A DNA stretch of 64,000 nucleotides, from contig QEYB01001046.1 in assembly GCA_017562135.1 (NCBI GenBank), positions 930,001 to 994,000 on the forward strand. The letters run 5' to 3'. Under the pieces are notes generated by a model, which saw only the letters and a list, made by a program, of their open reading frames with translations, made no database searches and was not told where the DNA came from. The position numbers and the translations under genes were made by a program. Source of the DNA: Dipylidium caninum (taxonomy: Eukaryota; Platyhelminthes; Cestoda; Cyclophyllidea; Dipylidiidae). This document shows, in pieces, positions 63,381 through 64,000 of the stretch; the first letter of the stretch is position 1, and each line of letters starts with the position of its first letter.

Positions 63381-64000
63381 GCTCGTGGTGCCTGTGTGAA
63401 TGGGCTGAAAAGCATTAAGAGGCGCAAAAGAGAGACACACAAAAGACGTAATCTAAGGGGGAGGGTGGGGAGGGAGGGAGGGAATCTTGTTCTGTGGGAA
63501 TCATATTACACGGTGGAGGGAATATAAAGAAGCACTTAAAAAATATGGGAACCCATCCATTTGCTGGTTTGTATCTCCGTTAACGCCACCGATGACGCAG
63601 GGAGAAAGGGTTGGGATAGGAGAGGGACGAGCGCAATAACTCGCGTACAACTTTTGAAAGGATTAGATTGCTGTGAGTTTTCAATTCCCCTGAAACATTC
63701 TCCATGCGTGTAAGCACTCCCAGGCACACGCATAAATATTAACAATAATGATCGAGTCCAAGGGAAAAATAGAATGAAAGACGCTGAAGATGGAGGATAT
63801 GAAGAGGGCACACACGCACGAATTGACACACATAGTGAGGCAAGGCTGGCAAGTCGGAGGGCGGGCTAACGACAACAAAGAGGGCCCAACTGATGAAGCA
63901 AGAGACCTGAGATATGATAGGCTTATGTGCGCACGAGCGTGGACTATCATCAAATACAACATTGAAAACAGTTGGCGCGGATGTAAGGGGCGTTGGGAAG

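Larger units (their letters stand above)
47931..64000. other. Long region without a recognised gene
   Basis: No family motif was recognised. An AATAAA at 49026-49031, 1.1 kb past the GPCR stop, may end that transcript. Longer frames include 48243-48824 minus (193 codons) and 56677-57006 plus (109). A cluster of minus-strand frames at 51816-53530 includes an acidic tail (ESAEDEEDGDSVDGQ) and a basic RG-type stretch. A plus frame at about 55583-55792 reads protein-like. None is supported by homology that I can see. A CpG-rich stretch at about 60000-60700 contains a diverged 49-bp direct repeat. Microsatellites are listed separately. A pyrimidine tract lies at 49600-49650. Confidence 0.45.

Noticed and set aside
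1..64000. CRISPR arrays, operons, bacterial insertion sequences or viral genes
   Set aside because: No spaced direct-repeat array, no polycistronic layout and no viral protein motif was seen. The window is eukaryotic.

Overview
This window is nuclear DNA from an animal. All its recognisable genes are split by GT-AG introns (about 70 bp to 2.6 kb), the families are metazoan, base composition is roughly balanced, and long stretches are gene-poor. Two predicted start codons sit directly against acceptor-like AG dinucleotides, and the GPCR and TRP channel are compact invertebrate types. I infer a flatworm (cestode or similar), but nothing in the sequence proves it.

Layout. 1-8306: no gene I can support, only simple repeats. 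8307-15776 (+): a complete 10-exon gene for a glutamate carboxypeptidase II-type (M28B) zinc peptidase, 761 codons. Its seventh intron carries a dead mariner transposase copy, and other introns hold a decayed coding-like patch and a tRNA-like fragment. 16932-29716 (-): a complete 12-exon TRPC4/5-type cation channel gene, 1025 codons, convergent with the peptidase gene about 1.2 kb away. 31787-32559 (+): a two-exon gene for mitochondrial ribosomal protein bS21m (MRPS21), 95 codons. Both exons are too short to stand out as open reading frames and were found by reading the protein motif. 32560-40945: gene-poor, with two weak coding-like patches. 40946-47930 (+): a four-exon muscarinic-type acetylcholine GPCR, about 572 codons, with a long low-complexity third intracellular loop. 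47931-64000: no recognised gene; microsatellites, a diverged 49-bp direct repeat in a CpG-rich stretch, and unassigned open frames.

The exon models are my own. For the peptidase, the channel and MRPS21 every junction keeps frame and the summed coding length is a multiple of three, which supports them strongly. The GPCR has one uncertain junction inside its third loop. The four genes have no evident pathway link beyond two being neuromuscular membrane signalling proteins. The most interesting points are the peptidase, whose zinc site is intact but whose glutamate-recognition residues are replaced; the muscarinic-like receptor with a remodelled acetylcholine pocket; the TRPC channel lacking the second turret cysteine; and the hidden MRPS21 gene.
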